A stretch of DNA of 64,000 bases from JAHEJV01 sp964653555 (GTDB lineage: Bacteria > Myxococcota_A > UBA9160 > SMWR01). Below, piece by piece: positions 15,689-24,392 of the stretch; the first letter of the stretch is position 1; each line of letters opens with the position of its first letter. The position numbers and the translations under genes were made by a program. Under the pieces are notes generated by a model. It saw only the letters and a list, made by a program, of their open reading frames with translations, was not told where the DNA came from and did not search any database. The DNA is taken from NCBI GenBank assembly GCA_964653555.1, contig CAZZFT010000005.1, positions 1 through 64,000 of the forward strand, given 5' to 3'.

Positions 15689-16741
15689 ATGGAGACGCCG
15701 CCGGGCATCCACCTCGAGAACGTGACCCGCTTCTTTCGCGACGAAGTCCCGGGCGGCGACGCGCCGCTGCGCTTCGAGCTGATCGGCGGCGGGCGCTCGA
15801 ATCTCACCTATCGCGTCACGATGGGCGAGCGCAGCGTCGCGCTGCGCCGGCCGCCGCTCGGACACGTGCTGCCGACGGCTCACGACATGCGTCGCGAGTT
15901 CCGCGTACTGCGCGCGCTCGCCGACAGCGACGTGCCGGTGCCGCGGCCGATCGCGTTGTGCGAGGACCCGGCCGTCCTCGACCACCCCTTCTACGTGATG
16001 GAATACCGGCCCGGCGTCGTCCTCCAGGGCGCCACCCTGCCGGAGGGCTACCTCACCGACGAGCGCGACCGGGCCCGGGCGAGTCGCGCGCTGGTCGACA
16101 CCCTGGTGACGCTGCACGCGGTCGACCCCCGCGCGGTGGGACTCGAGGACTTCGGCCGCCCCGACGGCTACCTCGCGCGTCAGCTGCGCCGCTGGGAGAA
16201 GCAGTGGCAGGCGAACCGCACCGCTCCGCTGCCGGAGATCGACGAGCTGCTCGCGCGCCTCGCGCGCGCCCTGCCCGAGCGCTCCGACGCGGCGCTCGTG
16301 CACGGCGACTACCGCCTCGGCAACCTGGCCCTCGACCCGGAGGACCCCGGTCGTGTCGTCGCCATCTACGACTGGGAGATGGCGACGCTCGGCGATCCTC
16401 TGGCCGACCTCGGCTACACGCTGATCTACTGGATGGAGGCCTCGGACCCGCCGAGCGCGATCGCGGAGGTAGGCGCGCTGACGGCCCGACCCGGCTTCTT
16501 CACCCGCAGCGAGCTCGCCCGGGCCTACGCGGAAGCCAGCGGCCGCGACCTGGGTCAGATCGACTTCTATCAGGTGCTCGCGCTGACCAAGCTCGCGGTG
16601 ATCTCCGAGGGCATCTACAAGCGCTTCCAGCTCGGCAAGACCGCGGGCGCGGCCTTCGACCGGGTGAGCCGCGCCGCGCTGCCCCTGGCCGAGCGGGCGC
16701 TCGCGATCGCCGACACCTCGCACGACACGAGGCTGCGTTAG
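15689..16741 (+). CDS. phosphotransferase family protein (APH/ACAD10-like)
   Basis: 350-residue aminoglycoside-phosphotransferase-fold protein. Family features are GGGRSNLTYRV (nucleotide-binding loop), VMEYRPGVVL (hinge), the catalytic loop LVHGDYRLGNL and the metal site IYDWEMATLGDPLADLGY. The last phrase is typical of the ACAD10/11-like group, which phosphorylates hydroxyacyl compounds in fatty-acid breakdown and often neighbours acyl-CoA dehydrogenases; none is present here, so the substrate is open. Antibiotic resistance is unlikely. A TAGCAT box lies 8 nt before the ATG and there is no Shine-Dalgarno site. Confidence 0.85.
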   Translation: METPPGIHLENVTRFFRDEVPGGDAPLRFELIGGGRSNLTYRVTMGERSVALRRPPLGHVLPTAHDMRREFRVLRALADSDVPVPRPIALCEDPAVLDHPFYVMEYRPGVVLQGATLPEGYLTDERDRARASRALVDTLVTLHAVDPRAVGLEDFGRPDGYLARQLRRWEKQWQANRTAPLPEIDELLARLARALPERSDAALVHGDYRLGNLALDPEDPGRVVAIYDWEMATLGDPLADLGYTLIYWMEASDPPSAIAEVGALTARPGFFTRSELARAYAEASGRDLGQIDFYQVLALTKLAVISEGIYKRFQLGKTAGAAFDRVSRAALPLAERALAIADTSHDTRLR

Positions 16742-17586
16742 CCGAGTCTCCCGAACAACAGCGCGATCGTCAGCAGCGACGCCAGCACCAGCATCGCGAC
16801 CGCGAGAGGCGAGATGCGCCGGTGCTGCGCCGGACGCGCCGGTGCTTCTCCGGGAACCCGCGCCAGAGCCACGGTGATGTTGTCGGGACCGCCGCGCTCG
16901 TTGGCCAGATCGACCAGGGCGCGCGCCGCCTGGGCCGGGGTCGAGCGCCGCAACACCTCGGCGATCTCCTCGTCGCGCAGCACGCCCGAGAGCCCGTCCG
17001 AGCACAGCAGGAAGAGATCGCCGGGTCGGAGGTCCAGCTCGTGGAGGTCCACGCTGACCTCGTGCTCGACGCCGAGCGAGCGCAGCACCTCGTTGCGCCG
17101 CGGATGGAAGCGCGCCTCCTCTTCAGTGAGCACGCCGCGGCGCTGGAGCTCGGCCACCAGGGAGTGGTCGAGGCTGATCTGCTCGAAGGCGGCCCCGCGC
17201 AGCCGGTAGGCACGGCTGTCCCCGACGTTCGCCACGAAGGCTCCCTCGGGCGCCACCAGCACCGCCACACCCGTGGTACCCATGCCCGCCACGCGCGGGT
17301 TGCGCTGGGACTCGTCGTACACCGCCCGGTTGGCCTCCTCGAAGGCGCGGCACAGGGCGGCGCCGGGCGGATCGTCGCCGCCGGCGAGCGAAGCGGACAC
17401 GGTCTCGATCGCGATCCGGCTCGCCGTCTCGCCGCCGGCGTGCCCCCCCATTCCGTCGGCGACCATCATCCACACGGCGCCCGAGGCGGTCCGACCCTCG
17501 CCCCAGGCGTCCTGGTTGCTCGCCCGCTGCCGGCCCACGTCCGACATCGACTCGCGTTCGACACGCTCGGGATCGATTCGCTTCAC
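16738..17586 (-). CDS. PP2C-type serine/threonine phosphatase with C-terminal membrane anchor
   Basis: 282 residues. The metal-dependent phosphatase motifs are complete: SNQDAWGE, VADGMGGHAGGETAS, NVGDSRAYRL, LLCSDGLSGVL and GGPDNITVAL. A single hydrophobic segment at the very C-terminus (about residues 258-278) anchors it in the inner membrane with the catalytic domain in the cytoplasm. The GTG start overlaps the OppF stop as GTGA, so it is the last gene of the peptide-transport operon, which is unusual. Its partner kinase is not in the window. Confidence 0.9.
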   Translation of the reverse strand: MKRIDPERVERESMSDVGRQRASNQDAWGEGRTASGAVWMMVADGMGGHAGGETASRIAIETVSASLAGGDDPPGAALCRAFEEANRAVYDESQRNPRVAGMGTTGVAVLVAPEGAFVANVGDSRAYRLRGAAFEQISLDHSLVAELQRRGVLTEEEARFHPRRNEVLRSLGVEHEVSVDLHELDLRPGDLFLLCSDGLSGVLRDEEIAEVLRRSTPAQAARALVDLANERGGPDNITVALARVPGEAPARPAQHRRISPLAVAMLVLASLLTIALLFGRLG

Positions 17587-18611
17587 GCGCGCGACTCCCA
17601 CGGGACGGCGGCGGCTCCGGTCGCCTGCGACTCCGGGTCCGACAGGAAGCAGCGGCTGGAGCCCTCCGCCACCTCGTAGCACGGCGGCGGCTCCTTCCGA
17701 CAGCGCTCGAAGACCTCCGGACAGCGGGTGTGGAAACGACATCCCTCGGGCGGCGAGGACGGCGAGGGCACGTCGCCCCGCAGCCGGGCGGCCGCGCCGC
17801 GATGGGCGGGGTCCACCGAGGGCACCGCCTGGAGCAGCGCCCGGGTGTAGGGGTGACGCGCGTCGGTGAAGATCCGCTCGGTCTCGCCCTCTTCCACGAT
17901 CTGTCCCAGATACATCACCGACACGCGATCCGCGAGGTAGCGGACCACGCCGAGGTCGTGGGTGATGAAGAGGTACGTGAGCCCGAGCTCCTCCTGGAGG
18001 CGGCGCAGCAGGTTCAGGATCTGGGCCTGGATCGAGACGTCGAGGGCGGAGGTGGCCTCGTCGCACACCACCAGCCGAGGCTCGACGGCGAGCGCCCGCG
18101 CGATGCAGATCCGCTGCCGCTGCCCGCCCGAGAACTCGTGCGGATACCGCCACATCTGGCTGGGGTCGAGCTGCACGCGGCCCAGCAGCTCGGCCACGCG
18201 CTCGGTGCGCTCGGCGTCGCTCTGACCGATCGCGAAGGTCTCCATGCCCTCGGCGATCGCGTCGCGCACGCGCATGCGCGGGTCGAGCGAGGCCAGGGGG
18301 TCCTGGAAGACGATCTGGATCGCGCGCCGGTACGGGTGCATGGCCGTCCCCGAGAGCCGGGCCAGGTCCACGCCGTCGAACCAGATGCGCCCGGAGGTCG
18401 GCTCCTCGAGGCGCAGCAGCGTGCGCCCGACGGTGGTCTTGCCGCAGCCCGACTCGCCTACGAGCGCCAGCGTCTCACCGCGACGGATCCGGAGATCGAC
18501 CCCGTCCACCGCGCGCACGTGGCCGACGGTGCGCCGGAACAGTCCCTTGCGGATCGGGAACCAGGTGCGCAGGTCCTCGACGCGGAGCAGGACGTCGCCG
18601 GGTCCGCTCAC
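17583..18611 (-). CDS. oppF: oligopeptide ABC transporter ATP-binding protein
   Basis: 342 residues of the OppF/DppF group. Walker A GESGCGKTT, signature FSGGQRQRI, Walker B VVCDEATSALD and switch THDLGVVRY are present, followed by the C-terminal oligopeptide-transporter extension with a Cys cluster (CRFHTRCP, RCRKEPPPC). The GTG start overlaps the OppD stop; the stop overlaps the PP2C start. It would pair with OppD to drive the OppBC channel. Confidence 0.92.
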   Translation of the reverse strand: MSGPGDVLLRVEDLRTWFPIRKGLFRRTVGHVRAVDGVDLRIRRGETLALVGESGCGKTTVGRTLLRLEEPTSGRIWFDGVDLARLSGTAMHPYRRAIQIVFQDPLASLDPRMRVRDAIAEGMETFAIGQSDAERTERVAELLGRVQLDPSQMWRYPHEFSGGQRQRICIARALAVEPRLVVCDEATSALDVSIQAQILNLLRRLQEELGLTYLFITHDLGVVRYLADRVSVMYLGQIVEEGETERIFTDARHPYTRALLQAVPSVDPAHRGAAARLRGDVPSPSSPPEGCRFHTRCPEVFERCRKEPPPCYEVAEGSSRCFLSDPESQATGAAAVPWESRA

Positions 18612-19591
18612 GCCTTCCCCTCCTCCGCGGCGACGACGTGGCACCACGCCCGGTGCTTCTCGCCGATCCGGGTCGCTTCCGGGGCCTCGCTCCTGCAGCG
18701 ATCGATCACTCGGAAGCAGCGGGTCGCGAAGCGGCAGCCCGACGGGAACCGGCCCGGCGACGGCACCACGCCGGCGATCTCGGCCAGCGGCTCCCCCGGC
18801 CGCGCGCGCGACGGAATCGAGGCGAGCAGTCCCTGGGTGTAGGGATGGCGCGGACGCGCGAGCACGTCCTCGCGCGTGCCCTCCTCGGCCACCTGGCCCG
18901 CGTACATCACGGTGATCCGATCGGCCAGCTCGTTCACGACGCCCAGGTCGTGGGTGATCAGCAGGATCCCCATTCCGATCCGATCGCGGACCTCGCGCAG
19001 CAGCTCCAGGATCTGGGCCTGGATCGTCACGTCGAGGGCGGTCGTGGGCTCGTCGGCGATCAGGAGCTTCGGGCTCATCGAAAGCGCCATCGCGACCATC
19101 ACCCGCTGCTTGATTCCGCCCGAGAGCTGGTGGGGATAGGCGTCGAAGCGCGACTCGGGGTCGGGAATCCCGACGCGCTCGAACAGCTCGACGGTGCGCG
19201 CGCGGGCGTCCGCGGCGGACACGCGCTCGTGCAGTCGGATCGCCTCGACCACCTGGTCACCGGCGGCCTGCACCGGGTTGAGGCTCGTCATCGGCTCCTG
19301 GAAGATCATCGCCGCTTCGGCGCCGCGCACCCGCCGCATCTCGTTCACCGACAGCGCGCCCACGTCCCGGCCGGCGAGCTCGATCCGCCCCGACTCGATC
19401 CTCCCCGGCCGCGGCACCAGGCGCAGGATCGAGAGGGCCGTCATCGACTTCCCGCAGCCCGACTCCCCCACCAGGGCGAGCACCTCCCCCGCCTCCAGGT
19501 GGATCGACACGCCGTCCACGACGGCGGCGCGACTCCCGTCGGCGGGAAAGGTCGTGACCAGATCGGTGACCTCGAGCAGCGGCGCGCTCAC
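18608..19591 (-). CDS. oppD: oligopeptide ABC transporter ATP-binding protein
   Basis: 327 residues. Walker A GESGCGKS, Q-loop IFQEPMTSLNP, signature LSGGIKQRV, Walker B LIADEPTTALD and THDLGVVNELAD mark an OppD/DppD ATPase, again with the C-terminal Cys-rich extension (CRFATRC). GTGA overlaps link it to oppC upstream and oppF downstream. Confidence 0.92.
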   Translation of the reverse strand: MSAPLLEVTDLVTTFPADGSRAAVVDGVSIHLEAGEVLALVGESGCGKSMTALSILRLVPRPGRIESGRIELAGRDVGALSVNEMRRVRGAEAAMIFQEPMTSLNPVQAAGDQVVEAIRLHERVSAADARARTVELFERVGIPDPESRFDAYPHQLSGGIKQRVMVAMALSMSPKLLIADEPTTALDVTIQAQILELLREVRDRIGMGILLITHDLGVVNELADRITVMYAGQVAEEGTREDVLARPRHPYTQGLLASIPSRARPGEPLAEIAGVVPSPGRFPSGCRFATRCFRVIDRCRSEAPEATRIGEKHRAWCHVVAAEEGKA

Positions 19592-20610
19592 AGATCCTCC
19601 ACCAGCGTGCGCGGGTCGAGGATGTCGCGCACCGCGTCGCCGACCCGGTTCACCGCCAGGATCAGCAGGAAGAGCGCCACCGAGGCCGCAGCCAGGTTCC
19701 AGGCGATGATCGGATCGCGCGCCAGCTCGTCGCGCGCCTGGTCGATCATCTGGCCCCAGCTGCCGTCGATACCGATGCCGAGGAAGGAGAGGATCGCCTC
19801 GGAGAGCACCGTCCCCGAGAAGAGCAGCACGAAGGTGATCACCACCAGGTGCATCACGTTGGGCAGGATGTGGCGCAGGACGATGCGCGCCTCGGACGCC
19901 CCGAGCGCACGCGCCGCCTGCACGTAGTCGAGCTCGCGCAGCTTGAAGGTCTCCCCGCGCACGATGCGGGCGAAGCCCACCCAGCTGGTGACGCCCATCG
20001 CGACGCACACTTGCACGGGGCCACGGCCAAGGGCGAGGATCAGCGCGATCAGGAGCAGCAGGTTCGGGATCGACGCCAGCGTCGAGATGACGAAGAACAC
20101 CGCGTCGTCGACCCGGCCACCGAGATAGCCGGCCGACATGCCGAACAGGAGCGCGAGCGGGATCACGATCAGGCTGGTCAAGCCGCCAATCAGGAGCGCG
20201 ATCCGGGCGCCCTTGAGCGTCAGGTGCAACACGTCGCGGCCGAGGATGTCGGTACCGAACCAGTGGGCGCCGGGATGCTCGAGCGGGGCGCCGCCGTAGA
20301 ACTCGACCTCGGCGAAGGGAGCCGAGTAGCTGCGCTCCTGGAAGCCGGCGGGGAAGGCGCGATCGATCAGGGAGCGGGGCGTGTGGGCCTCGACGCCCTG
20401 CACGCCGCCCGCGGCGTCGATCCAGGAGACCGAGTCGGCCAGACCGACCCCGACGTAGACGGCGATCGCGAGCAGGGCGAGCGGTCGCCGACGCGCCAGC
20501 TCGCGCGCCGCATCGCTCCAGAAGCGGCTACGGCGCACCGCGCGCACGGTGAACGCCGCCCCGACTCCGAGCAGCGCGACGACCGCGTTCGAGACGACGT
20601 AGCCCCCCAT
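19588..20610 (-). CDS. oppC: oligopeptide ABC transporter permease
   Basis: 340-residue inner-membrane permease. It starts with a hydrophobic segment and a basic loop, then a second helix near residues 45-60 and the OppC-type periplasmic loop ending HWFGTDILGRDVL. The transporter core has five more helices and the coupling (EAA) loop ARALGASEARIVLRHILPN. The extra N-terminal helix makes it slightly longer than a standard OppC. The gap to oppB is 2 nt. Confidence 0.9.
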   Translation of the reverse strand: MGGYVVSNAVVALLGVGAAFTVRAVRRSRFWSDAARELARRRPLALLAIAVYVGVGLADSVSWIDAAGGVQGVEAHTPRSLIDRAFPAGFQERSYSAPFAEVEFYGGAPLEHPGAHWFGTDILGRDVLHLTLKGARIALLIGGLTSLIVIPLALLFGMSAGYLGGRVDDAVFFVISTLASIPNLLLLIALILALGRGPVQVCVAMGVTSWVGFARIVRGETFKLRELDYVQAARALGASEARIVLRHILPNVMHLVVITFVLLFSGTVLSEAILSFLGIGIDGSWGQMIDQARDELARDPIIAWNLAAASVALFLLILAVNRVGDAVRDILDPRTLVEDL

Positions 20611-20612
20611 CC

Positions 20613-21554
20613 CTACTCCAGCCGAACCCGCGGGTCCACGAGCGTGTAGGTGAAGTCGGTGACGATCTGGAACAGGATGAAGGCGAGCGCGCCGATGAAG
20701 ACCATCACACGCAGCGTCGAGAAGTCGTTGCCCTGGATCGCTTCCACCGTCACAGCCCCGAGCCCGGGGATTCCGAAGAACGACTCGATCAGCAGCGACC
20801 CGGTGAACAGGAAGGGGATCGCCGTCACGACGCGCGTCAGGATCGGGATCAACGCGTTGCGCAGCACGTGGAAGGCCATCACCCGGCCGTCCCCACAGCC
20901 CTTCGCGCGGGCGGTGCGAACGTAGTCTCGGCTGGTCTCCTCGACGAACACCGTGCGGTAGAAACGCAAGTCGCCTCCGATCCCGGCGACCACGCCGATC
21001 AGGATCGGCATCGCCACGAAGCGCGGCAGCACGCGCGGGTCGGGGTCGAAGCCCGAGATCGGGAACCAGTTGAGGATCTTTCCGATCAGATACTGGCTCC
21101 CGATGATGTAGAGGAGGATCGAGACGCTCATCGCGAGCACGGCGATCACGACGCCGGTGCGGTCGATGTAGGTCTCCCGGAAGTAGGCGACGAACAGGGA
21201 GAGCGCCACGCCGAGCACGAGGCCGAGCGCGAAGGTGGGCACGGTGAAGGAGAGGCTCGGACCCACGCCCTCGCGCAGACGGCGGGCGATCGGCACCTCG
21301 TCGGCGTCGCTGCGGCCGAAGTCGAAGCTGAGCATGCGGACGTAGTGGTCGCGGAGCTGGTCGGTCCAGGGGCGATCGTAGCCGTGCTCCTGGATCCAGA
21401 GCTTCAGCACGGCGGGAGGAGCCTTCTCGCCCACGGCGCGGCGCGCCATGTCCATCGGCTCGGCGTAGAGGAAGAACAGCACGAACAGGAGCCCCAGCAC
21501 GCCCTGGACCACCAGGAAGCCGTAGAGCAGGCGCCGCAGCGCGTAGCCGATCAC
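20613..21554 (-). CDS. oppB: oligopeptide ABC transporter permease
   Basis: 313-residue permease with six membrane helices, starting with the typical OppB opening (IGYALRRLLYGFLVVQGV). The coupling loop TARAKGCGDGRVMAFHVLRN is present. GTG start; its first base is the last base of the oppA stop (TAGTG), so translation is coupled. Confidence 0.92.
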   Translation of the reverse strand: MIGYALRRLLYGFLVVQGVLGLLFVLFFLYAEPMDMARRAVGEKAPPAVLKLWIQEHGYDRPWTDQLRDHYVRMLSFDFGRSDADEVPIARRLREGVGPSLSFTVPTFALGLVLGVALSLFVAYFRETYIDRTGVVIAVLAMSVSILLYIIGSQYLIGKILNWFPISGFDPDPRVLPRFVAMPILIGVVAGIGGDLRFYRTVFVEETSRDYVRTARAKGCGDGRVMAFHVLRNALIPILTRVVTAIPFLFTGSLLIESFFGIPGLGAVTVEAIQGNDFSTLRVMVFIGALAFILFQIVTDFTYTLVDPRVRLE

Positions 21555-23581
21555 TACTGGCGCTCCCGGAAGAAGGTCACGATGCCCGGGATCGTGACGA
21601 GCACGGAGATCCCGAGCAGGGCCCAGGCGGGCCACACGATCGGGCGGTTCCACTCCTCGCGCCGCTCGGTGCGCAGCGTCGGGTCGACGTCCACGTACTT
21701 GCTGGCGGGGAGGCTGATGCCGGCGGGCTTCACGTTCTGGAGCCAGCCGTGGTAGAGGACGTAGTTCTCGCGGTGGAAGAGCTCGATCCAAGGCCGTTGC
21801 TTCTGCAGGATCGCGCGCATCTCGCGGATCTTTGCCAGCCGCTCGGGCCCGTTGGGCATGTCCTTCATCGTGACGAAGAGCGCGTCGAAGCGCGGGTCCA
21901 CGAAGTTCGAGGTGTTCGGGGCGCCGGGGTTCGTCGAGCTCGCGTTCGGCCCCCACAGCAGGAACAGGAAGTTCTCGGGGTCGGGATAGTCGGCGATCCA
22001 GCCCCACATGTAGATCTGGTAGGCGCCGTCGCGCACCTTGTCCTGGAATCGGTTGTAGTTGGTGGCATTGAGCTCGACGTCGAGGCCGATCCGCCGCCAA
22101 GCGTCCACGAAGAACTGATAGGTGAGGCGGCCGCGGGTCGAGGGATCGGGCGTGTCGAAGGACAAGCGAAGGGGTCGCTTCGTCCGTGGATCGATGCCGC
22201 CCTCGTAGCCCGCCTCGGCGAGCAGCGCCCGCGCGCGGTCGGGGTCGGGGGTCCGGAAGGGGTTCACGTAGTCCGGGTCGTAGCCGAAGATGCCCGGCGG
22301 GATCGGCGACTGGGCAGGCACGCCTCGGCCGTTCTGGAACACGCGGTCGAACTCGACCACGTCGACCGCGAGGCTCATCGCCTGGCGCAGCTTGCGGCCC
22401 CGATCGCCGGCGCGAGCTCCCACCACCGGGTCGTTCATGTTGAAGCCGATGTAGTAGATGTCGGGATCGACGCTCTTCTCCAGCTCCATTCCGCGCGCTT
22501 TCATGGCCGGCGAGAGCCTTCCCTCCTGCACCGCCCGGTCGAAGCTCTCCTGGATGATGGTCGAGGCGTCGTAGTAGCCCTGAAGGAACTTGTTGAAGGC
22601 CGGGATGTTCTCCTTCTCCATGCGGAACTCGATTCGCTCCAGAAAGGGGAGCGGCTTCCCGACGTACTCCGGGCGCAGCAGCCCCGCCTCGGCGTCGCCC
22701 GGCTCGCCCTGGGAGGGGTAGACCGTGCCCGGCGCGCGCCAATCGGGGTGGAGCGTCCCGTACCAGTTGGGGTTGCGCTCGAGCACGATGCGGTTGTGCT
22801 TCTCGTAGCGGGTCAGCCGGAAGGGCCCCGTGGCGATCGGGTGCTCCTTGAAGAAGGGGCGGCCCTCCTCCCCGTCGTAGTAGTCCACCGCTTCCCAGGG
22901 CACGGGGGCGGTGAAGGGCATGGCGAACCAGTAGAGCAGCTGGGGATAGGGCTCGTGCAGCACCACCTCCAGCTCGTAGGGACCGTGCACGACGATGCCC
23001 TCCACGCCCTCGGCGTCCGCGTACTGGCGGTCGATGCGCCGCTTGCCGAACTCCGGATCCGAGCTGCGCAGAGCGACCAGGCGATCGGCGAACTCCGCGA
23101 ACCCGTCGATCTTGGAGAAGGTCGCGACCACCGGACTGATCGTCTCGGGATCGGCGATCCGCATCAGCTGGAAGGCGACGTCCGAGGCCAGGATCTCGCG
23201 GTCGGTGGTCCCTGCGCCATCGCGCGCGAAGCAGGGGTCGCTCTCGAAGCGCATCCCGGGCCGCAGATGGAAACGGTACGAGTAGCGTCCGTCGGGGAGC
23301 GTCTGCTCCACCGGCACCGCCTCGGCCAGCCCGGGCATCAGCAGATAGGGGCGCTGGAGGTAGTGGTACTCGAGCAGCGTCTCGTAGATGTTGGCGAGGA
23401 TGGTGTGGTCGGCGTAGTTGTAGCTGACGGCCGGGTCGAGCGTCTTCGGCGGTCCGGGCAGATACGCGTAGCGCACCTTCACGCTGTCGGCGGAATCGGG
23501 ATACGGGTTGTTGGTGCAGGACGCGATCTGGATCAGGGCGAGGAGAGCGATCGCTCCCCAGACCCGACGGCCGACCCTCAT
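21554..23581 (-). CDS. oppA: oligopeptide-binding lipoprotein with a C-terminal membrane helix
   Basis: 675-residue family-5 solute-binding protein. The N-terminus is a lipoprotein signal with IASC as lipobox. The binding-protein core shows typical phrases (ANIYETLLEY, GTGPFRLTRYEKHNRIVLERNPNWYG, and WGWIADYPDPENFLFLL). Unlike ordinary OppA it ends with a hydrophobic helix (VWPAWALLGISVLVTIPGIV) and a basic tail, so it appears fixed to the membrane at both ends. It is also longer than the usual ~540 residues. It overlaps the LolB-like gene by 4 nt (ATGA) and oppB by one base. Confidence 0.9.
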   Translation of the reverse strand: MRVGRRVWGAIALLALIQIASCTNNPYPDSADSVKVRYAYLPGPPKTLDPAVSYNYADHTILANIYETLLEYHYLQRPYLLMPGLAEAVPVEQTLPDGRYSYRFHLRPGMRFESDPCFARDGAGTTDREILASDVAFQLMRIADPETISPVVATFSKIDGFAEFADRLVALRSSDPEFGKRRIDRQYADAEGVEGIVVHGPYELEVVLHEPYPQLLYWFAMPFTAPVPWEAVDYYDGEEGRPFFKEHPIATGPFRLTRYEKHNRIVLERNPNWYGTLHPDWRAPGTVYPSQGEPGDAEAGLLRPEYVGKPLPFLERIEFRMEKENIPAFNKFLQGYYDASTIIQESFDRAVQEGRLSPAMKARGMELEKSVDPDIYYIGFNMNDPVVGARAGDRGRKLRQAMSLAVDVVEFDRVFQNGRGVPAQSPIPPGIFGYDPDYVNPFRTPDPDRARALLAEAGYEGGIDPRTKRPLRLSFDTPDPSTRGRLTYQFFVDAWRRIGLDVELNATNYNRFQDKVRDGAYQIYMWGWIADYPDPENFLFLLWGPNASSTNPGAPNTSNFVDPRFDALFVTMKDMPNGPERLAKIREMRAILQKQRPWIELFHRENYVLYHGWLQNVKPAGISLPASKYVDVDPTLRTERREEWNRPIVWPAWALLGISVLVTIPGIVTFFRERQ

Positions 23582-24390
23582 CCCCCCTCCGCCGCGCCAT
23601 CGCCGCCCGTCGGGTCGATCCCCTGCGGTACGCGCAAATGGAATGTATCGGGGGAATCCAGGGGATTCAGCTCCACACTGCGGAGCGTGAGCTCGGCCTG
23701 ACCCGTGTCGCTGCGCACGGCGACGTTCCGCGCGAAGGGGGCGCCGTCGATCTCCACGTAGTCGTCGAAGCTCGCCTCCCAGCCGGATCGAGCCCCGTCG
23801 CCCTGCTGGGCGAGTCGGCGCAGCTCGCCGGAGGCGCCGAAGTCGACCACCCGTTGCACGTGTCCCTCGTCGTCGGCGAGCTCGATCCGGATCCGGTCGT
23901 CCACCTGGTAGGCGCCGGCGCGCACCAACGCGGCCCCGGGATCCGGAACGCCCAGGATCACCTCGACCGCCTCGCGAGGGGAGAGGTCGAGCCTCGCCGT
24001 GTCCCACAAGAGCCCCTCGTAGACCGGGCCCTCTTCGTAGTGGCGCTCCTGTGTGTCGAGCACGGCGTAGCGATCCCCGTCGGTGACGAGCACCGCCAGC
24101 GTGGTGTCGAGGAATCCGAGCACCTCGACGCGCAGACGAGCGGGCCGCTCGAGCCATAGCCGCTGACGGGTGCGCAGTGCGAGGTCGCGACCGGCGACGC
24201 CGGCGCCCGGCGCGTCGACCGCGAAGCGGGCCAGGGCGTAGAGGCCGTGCCGGCGCTCGGACTCGGCCCGCCACGCGGCCAGCAGGGCTTCGGGTCGGGG
24301 ATCGCCCTTCGCGAGCGGCACCGCGGGCGCGAGGCCACGGCAGCCGCCGGCGATCGCGAGCAGTGCCAGGCACAGCGCCAGCCGCGGCAC
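23578..24390 (-). CDS. LolB-like outer-membrane lipoprotein
   Basis: 270 residues, GTG start. A lipoprotein signal ends in IAGGC. The rest is a beta-rich domain resembling LolB/DUF4292-type lipoprotein receptors: AWRAESERRHGLYALARF, LRVEVLGFLDTTLAVLVTDG and a DTARLDLSPREAVEVILG segment. Such proteins accept or insert lipoproteins at the outer membrane. It follows the TPR lipoprotein gene after 2 nt and overlaps oppA, so it belongs to the same transcript. Calling it a true LolB would overreach. Confidence 0.7.
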   Translation of the reverse strand: MPRLALCLALLAIAGGCRGLAPAVPLAKGDPRPEALLAAWRAESERRHGLYALARFAVDAPGAGVAGRDLALRTRQRLWLERPARLRVEVLGFLDTTLAVLVTDGDRYAVLDTQERHYEEGPVYEGLLWDTARLDLSPREAVEVILGVPDPGAALVRAGAYQVDDRIRIELADDEGHVQRVVDFGASGELRRLAQQGDGARSGWEASFDDYVEIDGAPFARNVAVRSDTGQAELTLRSVELNPLDSPDTFHLRVPQGIDPTGGDGAAEGG

Positions 24391-24392
24391 GC

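Noticed and set aside
21749..23701. A 650-codon plus-strand open frame opposite oppA
   Set aside because: No recognisable domain and biased composition; oppA is clearly the real gene.
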